Notes under the pieces: model-generated
What the model saw: only the letters and a program-made list of their open reading frames with translations
The model's database searches: none
Told to the model about the DNA's origin: nothing
Translations under genes and position numbers: made by a program
Shown: positions 43,263 through 52,187 of the stretch, piece by piece
Position numbering within the stretch: position 1 is the stretch's first letter
How the letters are laid out: the number at the start of each line of letters is the position of its first letter
Assembly: GCA_029866025.1 (NCBI GenBank)
Contig: JARXAD010000001.1
Coordinates: forward strand, 1-64,000
Origin: Vampirovibrionales bacterium
GTDB lineage: Bacteria > Cyanobacteriota > Vampirovibrionia > Vampirovibrionales > Vampirovibrionaceae
DNA: 64,000 nt
Direction of reading: 5' to 3'

Positions 43263-44645
43263 ATGCCTTCTCTCGATTCTTTGTCTACTGCCTTCTCGGC
43301 GGATTCCAATGCCCATGACCCCCTAGAGGCGATTTACGCCCTCAATATTGGGGACTTTGTGGCAGAGTCCTTTTTTTCCGATGCCTTGCTAGAGCGTATT
43401 AGCAATCGGGTGGGAGAAAACCCCAATCGATTGCGCCAACAATTAGCCGAATTGGTGGATATTTACTCATTGGATAAAACCTTGGGTGTGTTGGGCCTAA
43501 CCCATAGTGATGACGTGGTTTTGTACGACGCCATTGCCACCACCTTAAAAGATCTGTTTGGGGCGGATGCATGTCATTTGTTTCAACCGGCACGTAAAGC
43601 TGTGGCGGGCGATTTTTTAAGCCTCACTGGCACCTCGTTGCACCTCAATACCACGCAACGGTGGCATATTGGCTTGCCTGTGCGCGATGACGATGTGTTG
43701 GGCGCCAGCTTTCTCGATCAACAGGCCTTTGTGCTGGAAGATGTGTCTCGCCATGGCACTAGTAACGGCCAGCATCCTCAGTGGGTGCCCTTAGAACCCT
43801 TGGGTCAAACGCAAACGAAATCGGCACTCATTGTACCGCTGGTTCAAGGGCAGCATCGGCCTCAGTCGTCTCAAGGCGTGTTGTGCTGGGAATTTTACGA
43901 TGCCCACAAAACCGTGGATGCCGAGTGGGTGGATTTAGCCCATGCCACGGCGCGGGTGCTCACCGTCTCATTACAATTGCAACACTGGGTCAATGAAGCT
44001 CAAACCTTGCTGGCCAAACCCGAGGGCGACGCGTCATCGGAAGCCATGCAAACCCTGCGGGCCCAACTAACCGAAAGCATTGCCGACTTGGGGGATGCTC
44101 AGCAAACCTTTGTGGAACAGCTGGGCTTGGCCGTGGATGCTCGCAATCACTGGAGCAAAGGCCACAGTCAACGTGTGGCGGAACGCGCTCGCCAAATAGC
44201 CGAAGCCTTTGGTTTGGGCGAAAAAACAGGCGATATGATTTACTATGCCGGTTTGGTAGGCCACTTGGGCCGCCTAACGGTGCCCCCCGAATTACTACAA
44301 AAGCAAGAAACCCTAAGCACCACCGATTGGGAAGCGTGGAATCGCCATGCCAATGCGGGGGTGGCCTTGCTGTCTCACCTCCATATTTTGTCGGATGCCG
44401 TGCCGTATATAACGTATCAGGCGGAGCGCTGGGATGGCAGCGGTAGCCCCAATGGGCTAAAAGGCCGTCACATTCCCTTTGGGTCGCGAATTTTGGCCGT
44501 GGCCGATGCCTTTGAAGCCCTAACCCACGAGCGCCCCTACCGCGACAAAACCTTTACCCCTGCAGAAGCTTTGGCTGTGTTGCAGCAAGAAGCCGGTACC
44601 AAGTGGGATGCCGCAGTGGTAGAAAAACTAGCCGAGCTGGATTAG
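43263..44645 (+). CDS. GAF-like plus degenerate HD-GYP domain protein
   Basis: A 460-residue protein. A ~95-residue N-terminal part and a GAF-like sensor domain (about 75-235, IATTLKDLFGADACHLF...) lead via a helix to an HD-GYP-type domain (about 285-460). The framework is clear: HSQRVAERARQIAEAFGL (first His, 301), ERWDGSGSPNGLKG, RILAVADAFEAL and RPYR. The catalytic core is not: the usual HDIGK reads GHLGR (333-337), the HHE before RWDG reads YQAE (385-388), and GYP is GSP. It is thus unlikely to be an active c-di-GMP phosphodiesterase and may be a binding or scaffold protein. The last 4 bases overlap the convergent gene. Confidence 0.88.
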   Translation: MPSLDSLSTAFSADSNAHDPLEAIYALNIGDFVAESFFSDALLERISNRVGENPNRLRQQLAELVDIYSLDKTLGVLGLTHSDDVVLYDAIATTLKDLFGADACHLFQPARKAVAGDFLSLTGTSLHLNTTQRWHIGLPVRDDDVLGASFLDQQAFVLEDVSRHGTSNGQHPQWVPLEPLGQTQTKSALIVPLVQGQHRPQSSQGVLCWEFYDAHKTVDAEWVDLAHATARVLTVSLQLQHWVNEAQTLLAKPEGDASSEAMQTLRAQLTESIADLGDAQQTFVEQLGLAVDARNHWSKGHSQRVAERARQIAEAFGLGEKTGDMIYYAGLVGHLGRLTVPPELLQKQETLSTTDWEAWNRHANAGVALLSHLHILSDAVPYITYQAERWDGSGSPNGLKGRHIPFGSRILAVADAFEALTHERPYRDKTFTPAEALAVLQQEAGTKWDAAVVEKLAELD

Positions 44646-45373
44646 TTACCAATCAATGCTTCCAATCGCTGAGACTCCATGACTGTTTTGTCGTGGGCTG
44701 CGTAATAAAGTGCCTGAAGTGAATCATTGCTCAGTGGCAAGGGCTGGGGCGCTACTGTATGGCCTGCCGCGTGCAAGATTTGATTCGTGGCCAATACCAA
44801 GGCGGCGAGCCACTGCTCACTAGTAACGGTTAAATTTTTTGGCCAAAACAAAGCCCCATGATGAAGCACCCCGCCATTACGCACCAATTGAGCGCACCCC
44901 AGCCGTTTGGTGCCGTCGGAATCTTTTACATCCCACGGGGTGCTGGTTTCAAAGCACTGATCCGATCGTGTGTACGCCGACGAATCCGATTCATTACTGG
45001 CATGGGGGGTAAACTGGCAGCTTTGCAGTGCCTGCTGGATAGGGGGCATCAAATACGGGTAGCGCTGAGCTAACGGCAATCGCCATACCGTTGGGTCATT
45101 GGTAATGAGGGCAAAGGACTGATCCCCATCGTGATCAATGGCGCGGCCACCCGTTGGGCGTTTGACCACAGGTTGAGCCTTGCTCTGACACGCTTTAATA
45201 ACACTGGCGTCGCTTTGGTGGCATCCCACCGACCATGTGGCCGGTTGCCATTGGTAGGTGCGCACGACCCACGCGGGTGTTGTTTCAAGGCGAAGCCACT
45301 CCAACAAGGCTTCGTCCCACGCCATGTTGGTAATGCCCGTTTGACGCCCCGACTCCCAAAAATACAGCTGCAC
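44642..45373 (-). CDS. LipM-like octanoyltransferase / lipoate ligase family protein
   Basis: A 243-residue member of the BPL/LplA fold family. Signatures: NMAWDEALLEW, VGCHQSDAS, KRPTGGRAIDHDGDQSFALI (R-R-x-x-G-G-x-x-x-H block), DQCFE with the putative catalytic Cys of LipM-type octanoyltransferases, and GTKRLGCAQLVRNGGVLHHGALF. It should transfer octanoate or lipoate to lipoyl domains. GTG 45373 sits 8 bases after AAGGGG; GTG 45382 would be too close. No lipA or lipoyl-domain gene is nearby, so LipM against lipoate ligase is not settled. Confidence 0.85.
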   Translation of the reverse strand: MQLYFWESGRQTGITNMAWDEALLEWLRLETTPAWVVRTYQWQPATWSVGCHQSDASVIKACQSKAQPVVKRPTGGRAIDHDGDQSFALITNDPTVWRLPLAQRYPYLMPPIQQALQSCQFTPHASNESDSSAYTRSDQCFETSTPWDVKDSDGTKRLGCAQLVRNGGVLHHGALFWPKNLTVTSEQWLAALVLATNQILHAAGHTVAPQPLPLSNDSLQALYYAAHDKTVMESQRLEALIGN

Positions 45374-45404
45374 GAGAGGCACCCCTTAGAAACGTTAGGG
45401 CGGG

Positions 45405-45893
45405 TTACGAAACCACCGTCTCATGAGACGTTTCGTTGGGGTCGTAATCTCCATAGGTTTCTTCCAGCCAGGCTTGGTGTTTTTCTGTTTTTCGGCGGGT
45501 TTCGCGTTCGCGCTGCTTTAGTAAAGCGTCGTAATCTTTTAGGCTGCAAATATCTTGCACGTCCACCACGTAGGTTTTGTACATTTCTGAGTGTCGAATT
45601 TCGCCGCCCAAAATGTGAAGCACTGTGCCTATTTCCATGGTGGCCAGGCGGGCTACCACATCGGGCACACGGCTTAGGCAAATTACCTCGGTCTTGCCAT
45701 CGGTAATGGTAAAGGATTCCATAGCCCCCCGGCGCATATCAAAGGCTTTAAGTACCACTGGCCAGTGTTCTGGCAAGGGTTGGCGTTGTTGAACGCAGGT
45801 GAGATCCGGTGGTTCCGGTAATTGGGTAAGAAGTAATTGATACAGCGTTAAGTCAGGCATAGGATAAAGGGGTTGCCAAAAGTTGAATGACAC
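45405..45893 (-). CDS. Hypothetical protein, possible OB-fold
   Basis: A 162-residue protein, 22 bases upstream of the lipoyl-family gene on the same strand and probably cotranscribed. The middle part (ESFTITDGKTEVICLSRVPDVV...GTVLHILGGEI...YVVDVQDI) has the beta pattern of an OB fold, which would suggest nucleic-acid binding; this is a guess. The C-terminal ~50 residues are a charged helix. GTG 45893 or ATG 45860 could start it; neither has a clear ribosome binding site. Confidence 0.65.
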   Translation of the reverse strand: MSFNFWQPLYPMPDLTLYQLLLTQLPEPPDLTCVQQRQPLPEHWPVVLKAFDMRRGAMESFTITDGKTEVICLSRVPDVVARLATMEIGTVLHILGGEIRHSEMYKTYVVDVQDICSLKDYDALLKQRERETRRKTEKHQAWLEETYGDYDPNETSHETVVS

Positions 45894-46002
45894 ACAAGCA
45901 TAATGCTATTGCACCACTGTATCACAAGGGAGTACCTTGATTGAATGCGCTATGATACGAGTCGATGATTCTTCACAACCCTTTTGAAAGGACCTACTCC
46001 GT

Positions 46003-46557
46003 ATGTCAGATGCTGCCCCCCGTATTTTAATGGTCATTGCTCCTAAAGATTTTCGAGACGAAGAGTTACTCGTCCCTCGTACCGCGTTTCAGGCCGTGGG
46101 TTGGCCTGTGGATACCGTAAGCACCCAAACGGGCACTGCCATCGGCATGCTGGGCGCTACCGAAACCATTACTCAAACGCTAGACACCGTTGATCCAACC
46201 GAATATCGAGCTGTGGTAGTGGTGGGTGGCATGGGTTCCATTGAGTATTTGTGGCACAACAAAACACTCCACAGCATTTTAAACGTCATTAACACCCAAG
46301 GCGGTGTGATTGCTGGTATTTGTCTGAGTGCGGCGGTGCCTGCATTAGCGGGCTTGGCCAAGGGTAAACAGCTAACGGTATACGAGACCCCCGAGAGTGT
46401 GGCTGCCATTGTGAATAACGGCGGTATCTACACCAATGAAGCAGTAACGGTTGATGGACGACTGATTACCGCCAATGGCCCAGAGGCTGCCGAAGCCTTT
46501 GCCAATGCTTTGGTGGTGGCTTTGCAGCCGGTCATTGTTCCTGTTGCCGCAGGGTAA
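46003..46557 (+). CDS. DJ-1/PfpI family protein
   Basis: A 184-residue protein with the class I glutamine-amidotransferase-like fold. VVVVGGMGSIEYLW and VIAGICLSAAVPALAGL are typical, the Cys in G-I-C-L-S being the nucleophile at the elbow (usually A-I-C-H-G). The His that follows the Cys in proteases of the family is replaced by Leu, which argues for a DJ-1-like chaperone, glyoxalase or redox role. Gene starts with ATG 46003 after AAAGGACC. Monocistronic by appearance. Confidence 0.9.
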   Translation: MSDAAPRILMVIAPKDFRDEELLVPRTAFQAVGWPVDTVSTQTGTAIGMLGATETITQTLDTVDPTEYRAVVVVGGMGSIEYLWHNKTLHSILNVINTQGGVIAGICLSAAVPALAGLAKGKQLTVYETPESVAAIVNNGGIYTNEAVTVDGRLITANGPEAAEAFANALVVALQPVIVPVAAG

Positions 46558-46687
46558 GACTAGGGGATTTGTATGGCTTCGTAACAGCATGAAGCCCCAT
46601 GAGGGCCATGCAATAGACAGACCCCCTTGGGACTGCGTACACTGTAAGGGTACTTTACATCTGAACCGTTTGGGGGGAATTGCCACT

Positions 46688-47443
46688 GTGACCACTGCCA
46701 CTACGCCGCACGCCGAGATTGCAACGCCTGCTGGCGATAATCGAACCCGTACCGTACTGGACCACGGCTTTGTAACCTTGATTGACACGCTGGGCGGTGA
46801 TTTAACGGTGGTGAACTCGGCGCGAGTGAGTTTTGGCAAGCGTAAAACGGAATTGGATGACAAAGACGCCAAGCTGATTAATTATTTGGCCAAACACCAG
46901 CATTGGAGCCCCTTTCGTCACGTTCAATTGCAGTTTCATTGTAAAGTGCCCGAATTTGTGGCGCGCCAGTGGTACAAACACGTGGTGGGCATTGCTTACA
47001 GCGAAGGTGCCAGCATTGATCATGCGTGGAACGAAGTGAGCATGCGCTATGTGAATGCCAGCGAGTTTGATTTGTATGTGCCCAATGGTTTTCGCCAGCA
47101 ATCCGATGACAACAAACAAGCCAGCCTGAATGAATGGGTGGATGATCCTCAAGGATTGCTACGCCAAGCCTATGTGGACCATTGCCGTAAGGCGCTTACT
47201 CTCTACCAAAAGCTGGTGGAAAGTGGCGTAGCCCGCGAGCAAGCCCGTGGCGTGTTGCCCCTTAACATCTATACCGAGTTCTATTGGACCGCCTCGCTCC
47301 AAGCCTTGGTGAATTTCATTCAGTTGCGTACCCACCCGGGCGCTCAATACGAAATTCGCCTGTTTGCGGAAGCCCTTCAGCAACTTATTGAGCCCGTAGT
47401 GCCGATGTCGTACCACGCCTTGCTAGGCCAAGCCCCTGCTTAA
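46688..47443 (+). CDS. thyX: Flavin-dependent thymidylate synthase ThyX
   Basis: A 251-residue FAD enzyme that makes dTMP from dUMP using methylenetetrahydrofolate and NADPH. Motifs: HWSPFRHVQLQFHCKVP, RQWYKHVVGIAYSEGAS in the place of the canonical R-H-R-x7-S block, NEVSMRYV, and EQARGVLPLNIYTEFYWT. K-H in place of R-H-R is a known variant of the family. The start is GTG 46688, after GGGGGGAATT; upstream in-frame codons lack homology. The next gene begins 29 bases downstream. Confidence 0.95.
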   Translation: MTTATTPHAEIATPAGDNRTRTVLDHGFVTLIDTLGGDLTVVNSARVSFGKRKTELDDKDAKLINYLAKHQHWSPFRHVQLQFHCKVPEFVARQWYKHVVGIAYSEGASIDHAWNEVSMRYVNASEFDLYVPNGFRQQSDDNKQASLNEWVDDPQGLLRQAYVDHCRKALTLYQKLVESGVAREQARGVLPLNIYTEFYWTASLQALVNFIQLRTHPGAQYEIRLFAEALQQLIEPVVPMSYHALLGQAPA

Positions 47444-47472
47444 TCCCCCTAATGTTTAAAGGAGTTTCTCTC

Positions 47473-47925
47473 ATGACCACTGTTACTGCTATTCAAGCCC
47501 TTGATCTCACAAAAACCGCTCCGCGGAGTTGCTATGCCACGTTGGGCTCATTTGTTCTTCTCCCTCGCATTATTGATAAATGCCGTGCCGCCGCCGCTGG
47601 CACCTTGGGCGAATACGCCTCAGGCTGCGGGCTGGACATGCTGTTTTTCAACCACTTTGCCATTAGCTACGACGCCTTTAAGGCTGCTGTGGAAACAGGC
47701 AAAACCGATGAAGAGCTGCTTGCTTGGGTGATGGCCAATATCGTGGATCCCGTGGATGCCACCGATGAAGCTATTTTGGCGTGGAGCTACGATGCTCGGA
47801 TATATAGCCCTGATACCAAAGAAAAAAAAGCCTACTACGAGACGTATCGCCGCACCAGCGCCGCCCACCGCAACGACGTGACCACATGGTTTGCCTTGTT
47901 GGAAGCCGAAGAGCAGCAAGCATAG
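47473..47925 (+). CDS. DUF5069 family protein
   Basis: A 150-residue protein matching the DUF5069 pattern: LDLTKTAPRSCYATLGSFVLLPRIIDKCRA at the N-terminus and GCGLDMLFFNHFAISYDAF in the middle. AAAGGAG lies upstream of ATG 47473. Function of the family is unknown. It directly follows thyX on the same strand and could be cotranscribed. Confidence 0.85.
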   Translation: MTTVTAIQALDLTKTAPRSCYATLGSFVLLPRIIDKCRAAAAGTLGEYASGCGLDMLFFNHFAISYDAFKAAVETGKTDEELLAWVMANIVDPVDATDEAILAWSYDARIYSPDTKEKKAYYETYRRTSAAHRNDVTTWFALLEAEEQQA

Positions 47926-47948
47926 CTTTCTGTATAGCGAGGACCTCT

Positions 47949-48551
47949 ATGCGAGTTGTCTCTTCAATGGGAGTGCCTCCTGTAAGGCCTGCCCAACTAT
48001 TTTCCCAACAGGGCTGTGACGCTAGTTCCATTGCTTCAGCTACTTCACCACATTTTGGTGCAAACAATAAAAATAAAGCAAAGGCTGTGTTGCTAGCTTT
48101 CGTTTTGTATGGTGGGTGCCAAGCTTGGAACAATTATGGTAAACCGCTTAAAAAAGCCTATAACTTTGTAACGAACCCTTTTGGGGTTTTTGGCGAGGGC
48201 AAACCGGCTGTCGATACTTCCAACTGGTACGATGGACTGATCCCACAGGGGCCTATTATTACCCGTGAAGAACACATTAATGTGGACGTTACGCCCTTGT
48301 CGTCAGAACCTTTAAAGCGGCTGAGAGAAGACATGGAGGGAGGGGCCGGTTTTTTGATGTTGGCTCATTCCGTTAGCTTGACTGATATTGCCCGTGTTTA
48401 CAACGCTCTTCACTCCAAACAGAAGATTACGGATGAGCAGTTAAAGCAAGTCTGCCAAGACCATGTTCAAAATTGGAACGCTATTCCCAAGGGAACAACC
48501 TTTGATTTGGGCCAGCTTCTTTTAGAAACCAGTACAAACGTTAAGCAGTAG
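47949..48551 (+). CDS. Membrane-anchored hypothetical protein with N-terminal FG motif
   Basis: A 200-residue protein starting at ATG 47949 (GAGG upstream), 23 bases after the DUF5069 gene. The N-terminus is polar and Ser/Pro-rich, reaches TSPHFGANNKNK (Phe-Gly at 36-37), then a short membrane segment (about 46-60, VLLAFVLYGGCQAW). The ~140-residue C-terminal part is probably extracytoplasmic, with a LTDIARVYNALHSKQKITDEQLKQV helix pair. The end resembles a LysM-like bundle (T-D-I-A-R-V-Y-N...I-P-K-G-T-T-F) but is not a clear LysM. No firm family. Confidence 0.7.
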   Translation: MRVVSSMGVPPVRPAQLFSQQGCDASSIASATSPHFGANNKNKAKAVLLAFVLYGGCQAWNNYGKPLKKAYNFVTNPFGVFGEGKPAVDTSNWYDGLIPQGPIITREEHINVDVTPLSSEPLKRLREDMEGGAGFLMLAHSVSLTDIARVYNALHSKQKITDEQLKQVCQDHVQNWNAIPKGTTFDLGQLLLETSTNVKQ

Positions 48552-48663
48552 TTTTTTACCGCTGTGCAAGCGTAAAGCCCTCTGTGTAGTGGGGGGCTTC
48601 AGAAGATCCTCCGCAAGGCCGATACATTTTGTAACAGATGGATTTTTTGTAGGAGAACTCCTC

Positions 48664-49188
48664 ATGCTGCGTCGTTGGCTAGCCGGTTGGTTGTTGGCTT
48701 TATTACTGCTGATTGCGTTGGATACCTTACCCACGGGTGCCCCCTTGGCCTTGGCCAAAAAAAAGAAAAAAGGCCCCAGCGAAGAAGAAGTGAAAGCCGC
48801 GGTGCAGCCCGTACAACAGCGCGTGGTACAGTTGTTGGGTAAAATTCAGTCTCGCTTGCTGTTTACCCCCAAAGACAACGAAGCTTTGGAAGAAGTGAAG
48901 TGGCAGGTGATGGACTTGGTGGCCCAATACCCAGATAGCCCTTTAATGGTGCAGCCTGTGTATCAAGCAGCGGTGTTATTTAGCCGCAGGGAGTGGCATC
49001 AAGATGCCTACGACTTGTTTAGCCACCTCACCACAGCCTACCCCGATAGCCCCATGACGCCCAAGGCCCAGTTAGAGCTGAATAAGCTTTCCAAGCGCTT
49101 TGGCGCCGACACCTTTGCCGTGGCCTCGCCCGCTGCTGGTTTAGCGTCTCCTGCCAATGGTGCCAAGGTGGCCCTCGCCAAAAAATAA
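48664..49188 (+). CDS. Secreted protein with TPR-like helices
   Basis: A 174-residue protein with a signal peptide or anchor at the N-terminus (WLAGWLLALLLLIALDTLP, cleavage likely near ALA-KKKK). The mature part has two helical pairs of the tetratricopeptide type with YPDSPLMVQPVYQAAVLFSRREWHQ and AYPDSPMTPKAQLELNKL. The repeated A/Q-Y-P-D-S-P recalls BamD/YbgF-type outer-membrane TPR proteins. GGAG precedes ATG 48664. Partner unknown. Confidence 0.75.
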   Translation: MLRRWLAGWLLALLLLIALDTLPTGAPLALAKKKKKGPSEEEVKAAVQPVQQRVVQLLGKIQSRLLFTPKDNEALEEVKWQVMDLVAQYPDSPLMVQPVYQAAVLFSRREWHQDAYDLFSHLTTAYPDSPMTPKAQLELNKLSKRFGADTFAVASPAAGLASPANGAKVALAKK

Positions 49189-49249
49189 GCCAAGAAATAA
49201 GGCCAAGAATAGAACCAAAGCAATCTTTGAGGCTGATACAATAGAGGGC

Positions 49250-50185
49250 ATGACAAACCTTGCCTGCCCTCTCCCCCCTTTGCCACTCATACCTGCTATG
49301 GTAACGCCTTTTGGCGCCGACGGCAGCTTAGACCTTATCACCGCCAAAGCCTTGGCCTTGCACTTGGTGACAGCCCAGCGCAACGACGCCTTGCTGCTGA
49401 ATGGCACGACGGGGGAAAGCCCCACCACCACCACCGATGAGAAAATCGCTCTGATTAAAGGCGTAAAAGCCCATCTGGCAGAAAACAATGCGACAGTGCC
49501 AATTATTGCGGGCGCTGGTACCAACAACACGGCCAGCAGCATTGCGTTATCCCAAGCCTCGGTAGCCGCTGGGGCTGATGCCCTGTTGATTGTGGTGCCG
49601 TACTACAACAAGCCGTCTCAAAACGGTATGGTGGCTCATTTTAGCGCCATTGCAGATTCTGTACCCAGCACTCCCCTTATTATTTATAACATTCCAGGGC
49701 GTACAGGCGTGTTGATGCAGCCCGAGACAATGGCACGCTTACACGAAGCCTACCCCACCATCGTAGGGGTTAAGCAAAGCCACAACGATATGGAAGCGGT
49801 GAGTACCATTCGTCGCTTGTTGCCAAAGACCTTTACCATTTGGAGCGGCGATGACCCGCTGACCTTGCCGATGATGGCCAATGGCGCCACGGGGGTGATT
49901 AGCGTGCTGAGCCACCTAGCCGGCCCTGCCATAGCAGCCATGATGGCGGCTTACACCGCTGGGGATGTGGCCCAAGCCCATGCCTTGCACCAGCGCTTGT
50001 TGCCCTTGGCCCAACAGTTGTTTACCTTGCCAAACCCCACCATTGTCAAAACCGTGTTGGCGCGGCGCGGCGTGTTGCCCACAGCCACCTTTCGCCTGCC
50101 CATGATAGCTGTGGATGCCAGTGAAGAAGCCCTGATTGCCAAGCTGTTGGCGGATCTGGATGCCTTTGACGCGTGGTTTGCCTGA
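49250..50185 (+). CDS. dapA: 4-hydroxy-tetrahydrodipicolinate synthase
   Basis: A 311-residue class I aldolase-type enzyme of lysine/diaminopimelate synthesis that condenses pyruvate with aspartate semialdehyde. Motifs: NGTTGESPTTT, VPYYNKPSQNGMVAHF, IIYNIPGRTGVLM (the Tyr) and IVGVKQSHNDM (Schiff-base Lys). It carries a ~15-residue Pro-rich N-terminal extension; the start at ATG 49250 follows GAGGG with very short spacing, so a later start is possible. No other dap gene is adjacent. Confidence 0.95.
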   Translation: MTNLACPLPPLPLIPAMVTPFGADGSLDLITAKALALHLVTAQRNDALLLNGTTGESPTTTTDEKIALIKGVKAHLAENNATVPIIAGAGTNNTASSIALSQASVAAGADALLIVVPYYNKPSQNGMVAHFSAIADSVPSTPLIIYNIPGRTGVLMQPETMARLHEAYPTIVGVKQSHNDMEAVSTIRRLLPKTFTIWSGDDPLTLPMMANGATGVISVLSHLAGPAIAAMMAAYTAGDVAQAHALHQRLLPLAQQLFTLPNPTIVKTVLARRGVLPTATFRLPMIAVDASEEALIAKLLADLDAFDAWFA

Positions 50186-50319
50186 GGTTCTTTCAAGTGT
50201 TGATTGGTTTAATGAATGTTTAGTTCGACTGATTGAACCCACGACAAGGCGGTGCTAGGCTAAATGAGTTGTAAGGGCCATTGTTTGGTTGGGGCTCACA
50301 TCACTTGGAGGCTATGCCC

Positions 50320-51474
50320 ATGCGCACGCAACCCACGCCGTATTACAACAAGGGGCGCACCACGCGCCAATCGCATTTGCTGCTGCCCGAAGGCTGCGTA
50401 GAAGAAGAACACGGCCGCGACGGTTTTTTTGGCCCCGTTAGCCAACTGTATCGCACCCAAGCACCTACGGGCTGGAGCCGCATTGATGGCCCCCTAAAAC
50501 CCCGCGCCTTTGATTGTGATCGCTTGGGCGTGGCCGAGTCCGATGCCATTAGCGCCCGCACCAGCGTGTTATTTAACAACGACGTAACGGTATCGGTGAG
50601 TCAGCCCAACACACCCAGCATGGACTACTTTTTTAGAAACGCCGATGCCGATGAGGTCCTCTTTGTGCATCGTGGCGAAGGGGTTCTGGAAACCGACTAC
50701 GGCCCTCTCAGCTTTCGCCAAGGCGATTATGTGGTGATTCCACGCGGCACGACGTATCGCATGGTGGCGGAACAAACGCCCTTTTTACTGGTGTTTGAAA
50801 CCGCGGGCCGTATCCAACAGCCGGATCGTGGCATGCTGGGCGCTCACGCCTTGTATGATCAAACCGCCATCGATACCCCCGAGCCTGAACCTAGCTCTTT
50901 TAAAGGCGTGATAGGTTCTGATGGCAATGCAGAATGGGAAGTGCGTATTAAGCGCCAAGGGCAGCTCACTTCCGTATGGTACCTCTTTAACCCCCTTAAT
51001 GTGGTGGGCTGGAAGGGCGATTTGACCGTCTACAAACTTAACATTTTGGATATTTGCCCCGTCATTAGCCACAAGGCTCACCTGCCACCCAGTGTTCATA
51101 GCACGTTTTTGGCCCAAAACTTGGTGATTTGCAGTTTTGTGCCGCGTCCGCTGGAAACCGAACCCGGTGCCCTTAAAGTGCCTTTTTACCACAGCAACAT
51201 TGATTTTGACGAAGTGCTGTTTTACCACGATGGCGACTTTTTTAGCCGCGATGGTATTGATGCCGGTATGATTACCTTTCACCCGCAGGGCATTCATCAT
51301 GGGCCTCATCCCGAAGCCTACAAGGCGTCTTGGGACCCGGCTAAAACCTGGACCAATGAAGTCGCGGTGATGCTCGACACTCGCAATCCTTTGACCATGA
51401 CCGAAGCGGCCCACAGCACCGAGTGGAAAGAGTATCACCAATCTTGGGCGTCCGCTCCCAAGGGGGCCTTATAA
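50320..51474 (+). CDS. hmgA: Homogentisate 1,2-dioxygenase-like protein
   Basis: A 384-residue cupin-type iron dioxygenase. It resembles homogentisate 1,2-dioxygenase, which opens the ring of homogentisate in tyrosine breakdown. The C-terminal cupin has PFYHSNIDFDEVLFYHDGDF and GIHHGPHPE, which supply the His/Glu/His iron ligands; the N-terminal cupin has DEVLFVHRGEGVLETDYGPL. ATG 50320 lies 9 bases after GGAGG; ATG 50314 is too close. The next gene, a flavin reductase-like protein, may work in the same pathway. Substrate is inferred from family only. Confidence 0.9.
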   Translation: MRTQPTPYYNKGRTTRQSHLLLPEGCVEEEHGRDGFFGPVSQLYRTQAPTGWSRIDGPLKPRAFDCDRLGVAESDAISARTSVLFNNDVTVSVSQPNTPSMDYFFRNADADEVLFVHRGEGVLETDYGPLSFRQGDYVVIPRGTTYRMVAEQTPFLLVFETAGRIQQPDRGMLGAHALYDQTAIDTPEPEPSSFKGVIGSDGNAEWEVRIKRQGQLTSVWYLFNPLNVVGWKGDLTVYKLNILDICPVISHKAHLPPSVHSTFLAQNLVICSFVPRPLETEPGALKVPFYHSNIDFDEVLFYHDGDFFSRDGIDAGMITFHPQGIHHGPHPEAYKASWDPAKTWTNEVAVMLDTRNPLTMTEAAHSTEWKEYHQSWASAPKGAL

Positions 51475-51519
51475 TAAGGCCCTGGTTACTACCATATTGA
51501 ATCACTGAAAGTAACGCTG

Positions 51520-52158
51520 ATGACTTTGACCGTACCCAATACCCTTACCTTATTGCCCGAGGACTTAAGTAACCACGACAAATACAAGTTGCTCATTGGT
51601 TGTATTGTGCCAAGGCCCATTGCCTTTGTGTCTACTATGTCTCGCGCCGGTGCTCCCAATTTAGCCCCCTACAGCTTTTTTAACGGCGTGTCGTCGGATC
51701 CACCATGCGTCATGTTTTCAGTCACCTATCGCAGCAGTGACGGCCAAAAAAAAGACACCCTACGTAACATTGAAGAAACGGGTGAATTTGTCATCAATGT
51801 GGTGACGGAAACTATTGTGGCACCTATGAACCAAACCAGTGCCGAATACCCCCCCCACATTAACGAATTTGAGGCGGCGGGCCTCACCATGCTGCCCAGT
51901 ACCAAGGTTCGTCCCCCTCGCGTGGCCGAATCTCCCATTAATTTGGAATGCGAACTCTATAAAATGATTCCTGTGGGCCCAGGCGGCCCTGGCAGTGCCA
52001 CCATTGTGGTGGGCGAAATTGTGGCCTTCCACATACGAGAAGATATTTACGCCAATGGCCGCATTGATTTTGAAAAGCTCCAGCCCGTCAGCCGCTTGGC
52101 CGGAAGCTTTTACGCTCCCGTTCATGATGCCTTTGAAGTGGCACGGCCTGTTATTTAG
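51520..52158 (+). CDS. Flavin reductase-like (DIM6/NTAB) family protein
   Basis: A 212-residue FMN-binding split-barrel protein: LIGCIVPRPIAFVSTMSRAGAPNLAPYSFFNGVSSDPP is the family signature, PRPIAFV and NLAPYSFF contacting the flavin; a C-terminal RLAGSFYAP follows. It is 45 bases downstream of hmgA on the same strand and likely cotranscribed. Members of the family reduce flavins for monooxygenases or act as esterase-like proteins in aromatic degradation. Confidence 0.9.
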   Translation: MTLTVPNTLTLLPEDLSNHDKYKLLIGCIVPRPIAFVSTMSRAGAPNLAPYSFFNGVSSDPPCVMFSVTYRSSDGQKKDTLRNIEETGEFVINVVTETIVAPMNQTSAEYPPHINEFEAAGLTMLPSTKVRPPRVAESPINLECELYKMIPVGPGGPGSATIVVGEIVAFHIREDIYANGRIDFEKLQPVSRLAGSFYAPVHDAFEVARPVI

Positions 52159-52187
52159 CCTATTGTTGAATCAGGTTTGGCAACAGC

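Noticed and set aside
46688-47443. ThyX lacking the canonical R-H-R-x7-S block
   Set aside because: K-H variants of this block are known in bacterial and phage ThyX; the remaining motifs are intact, so it is not novel.
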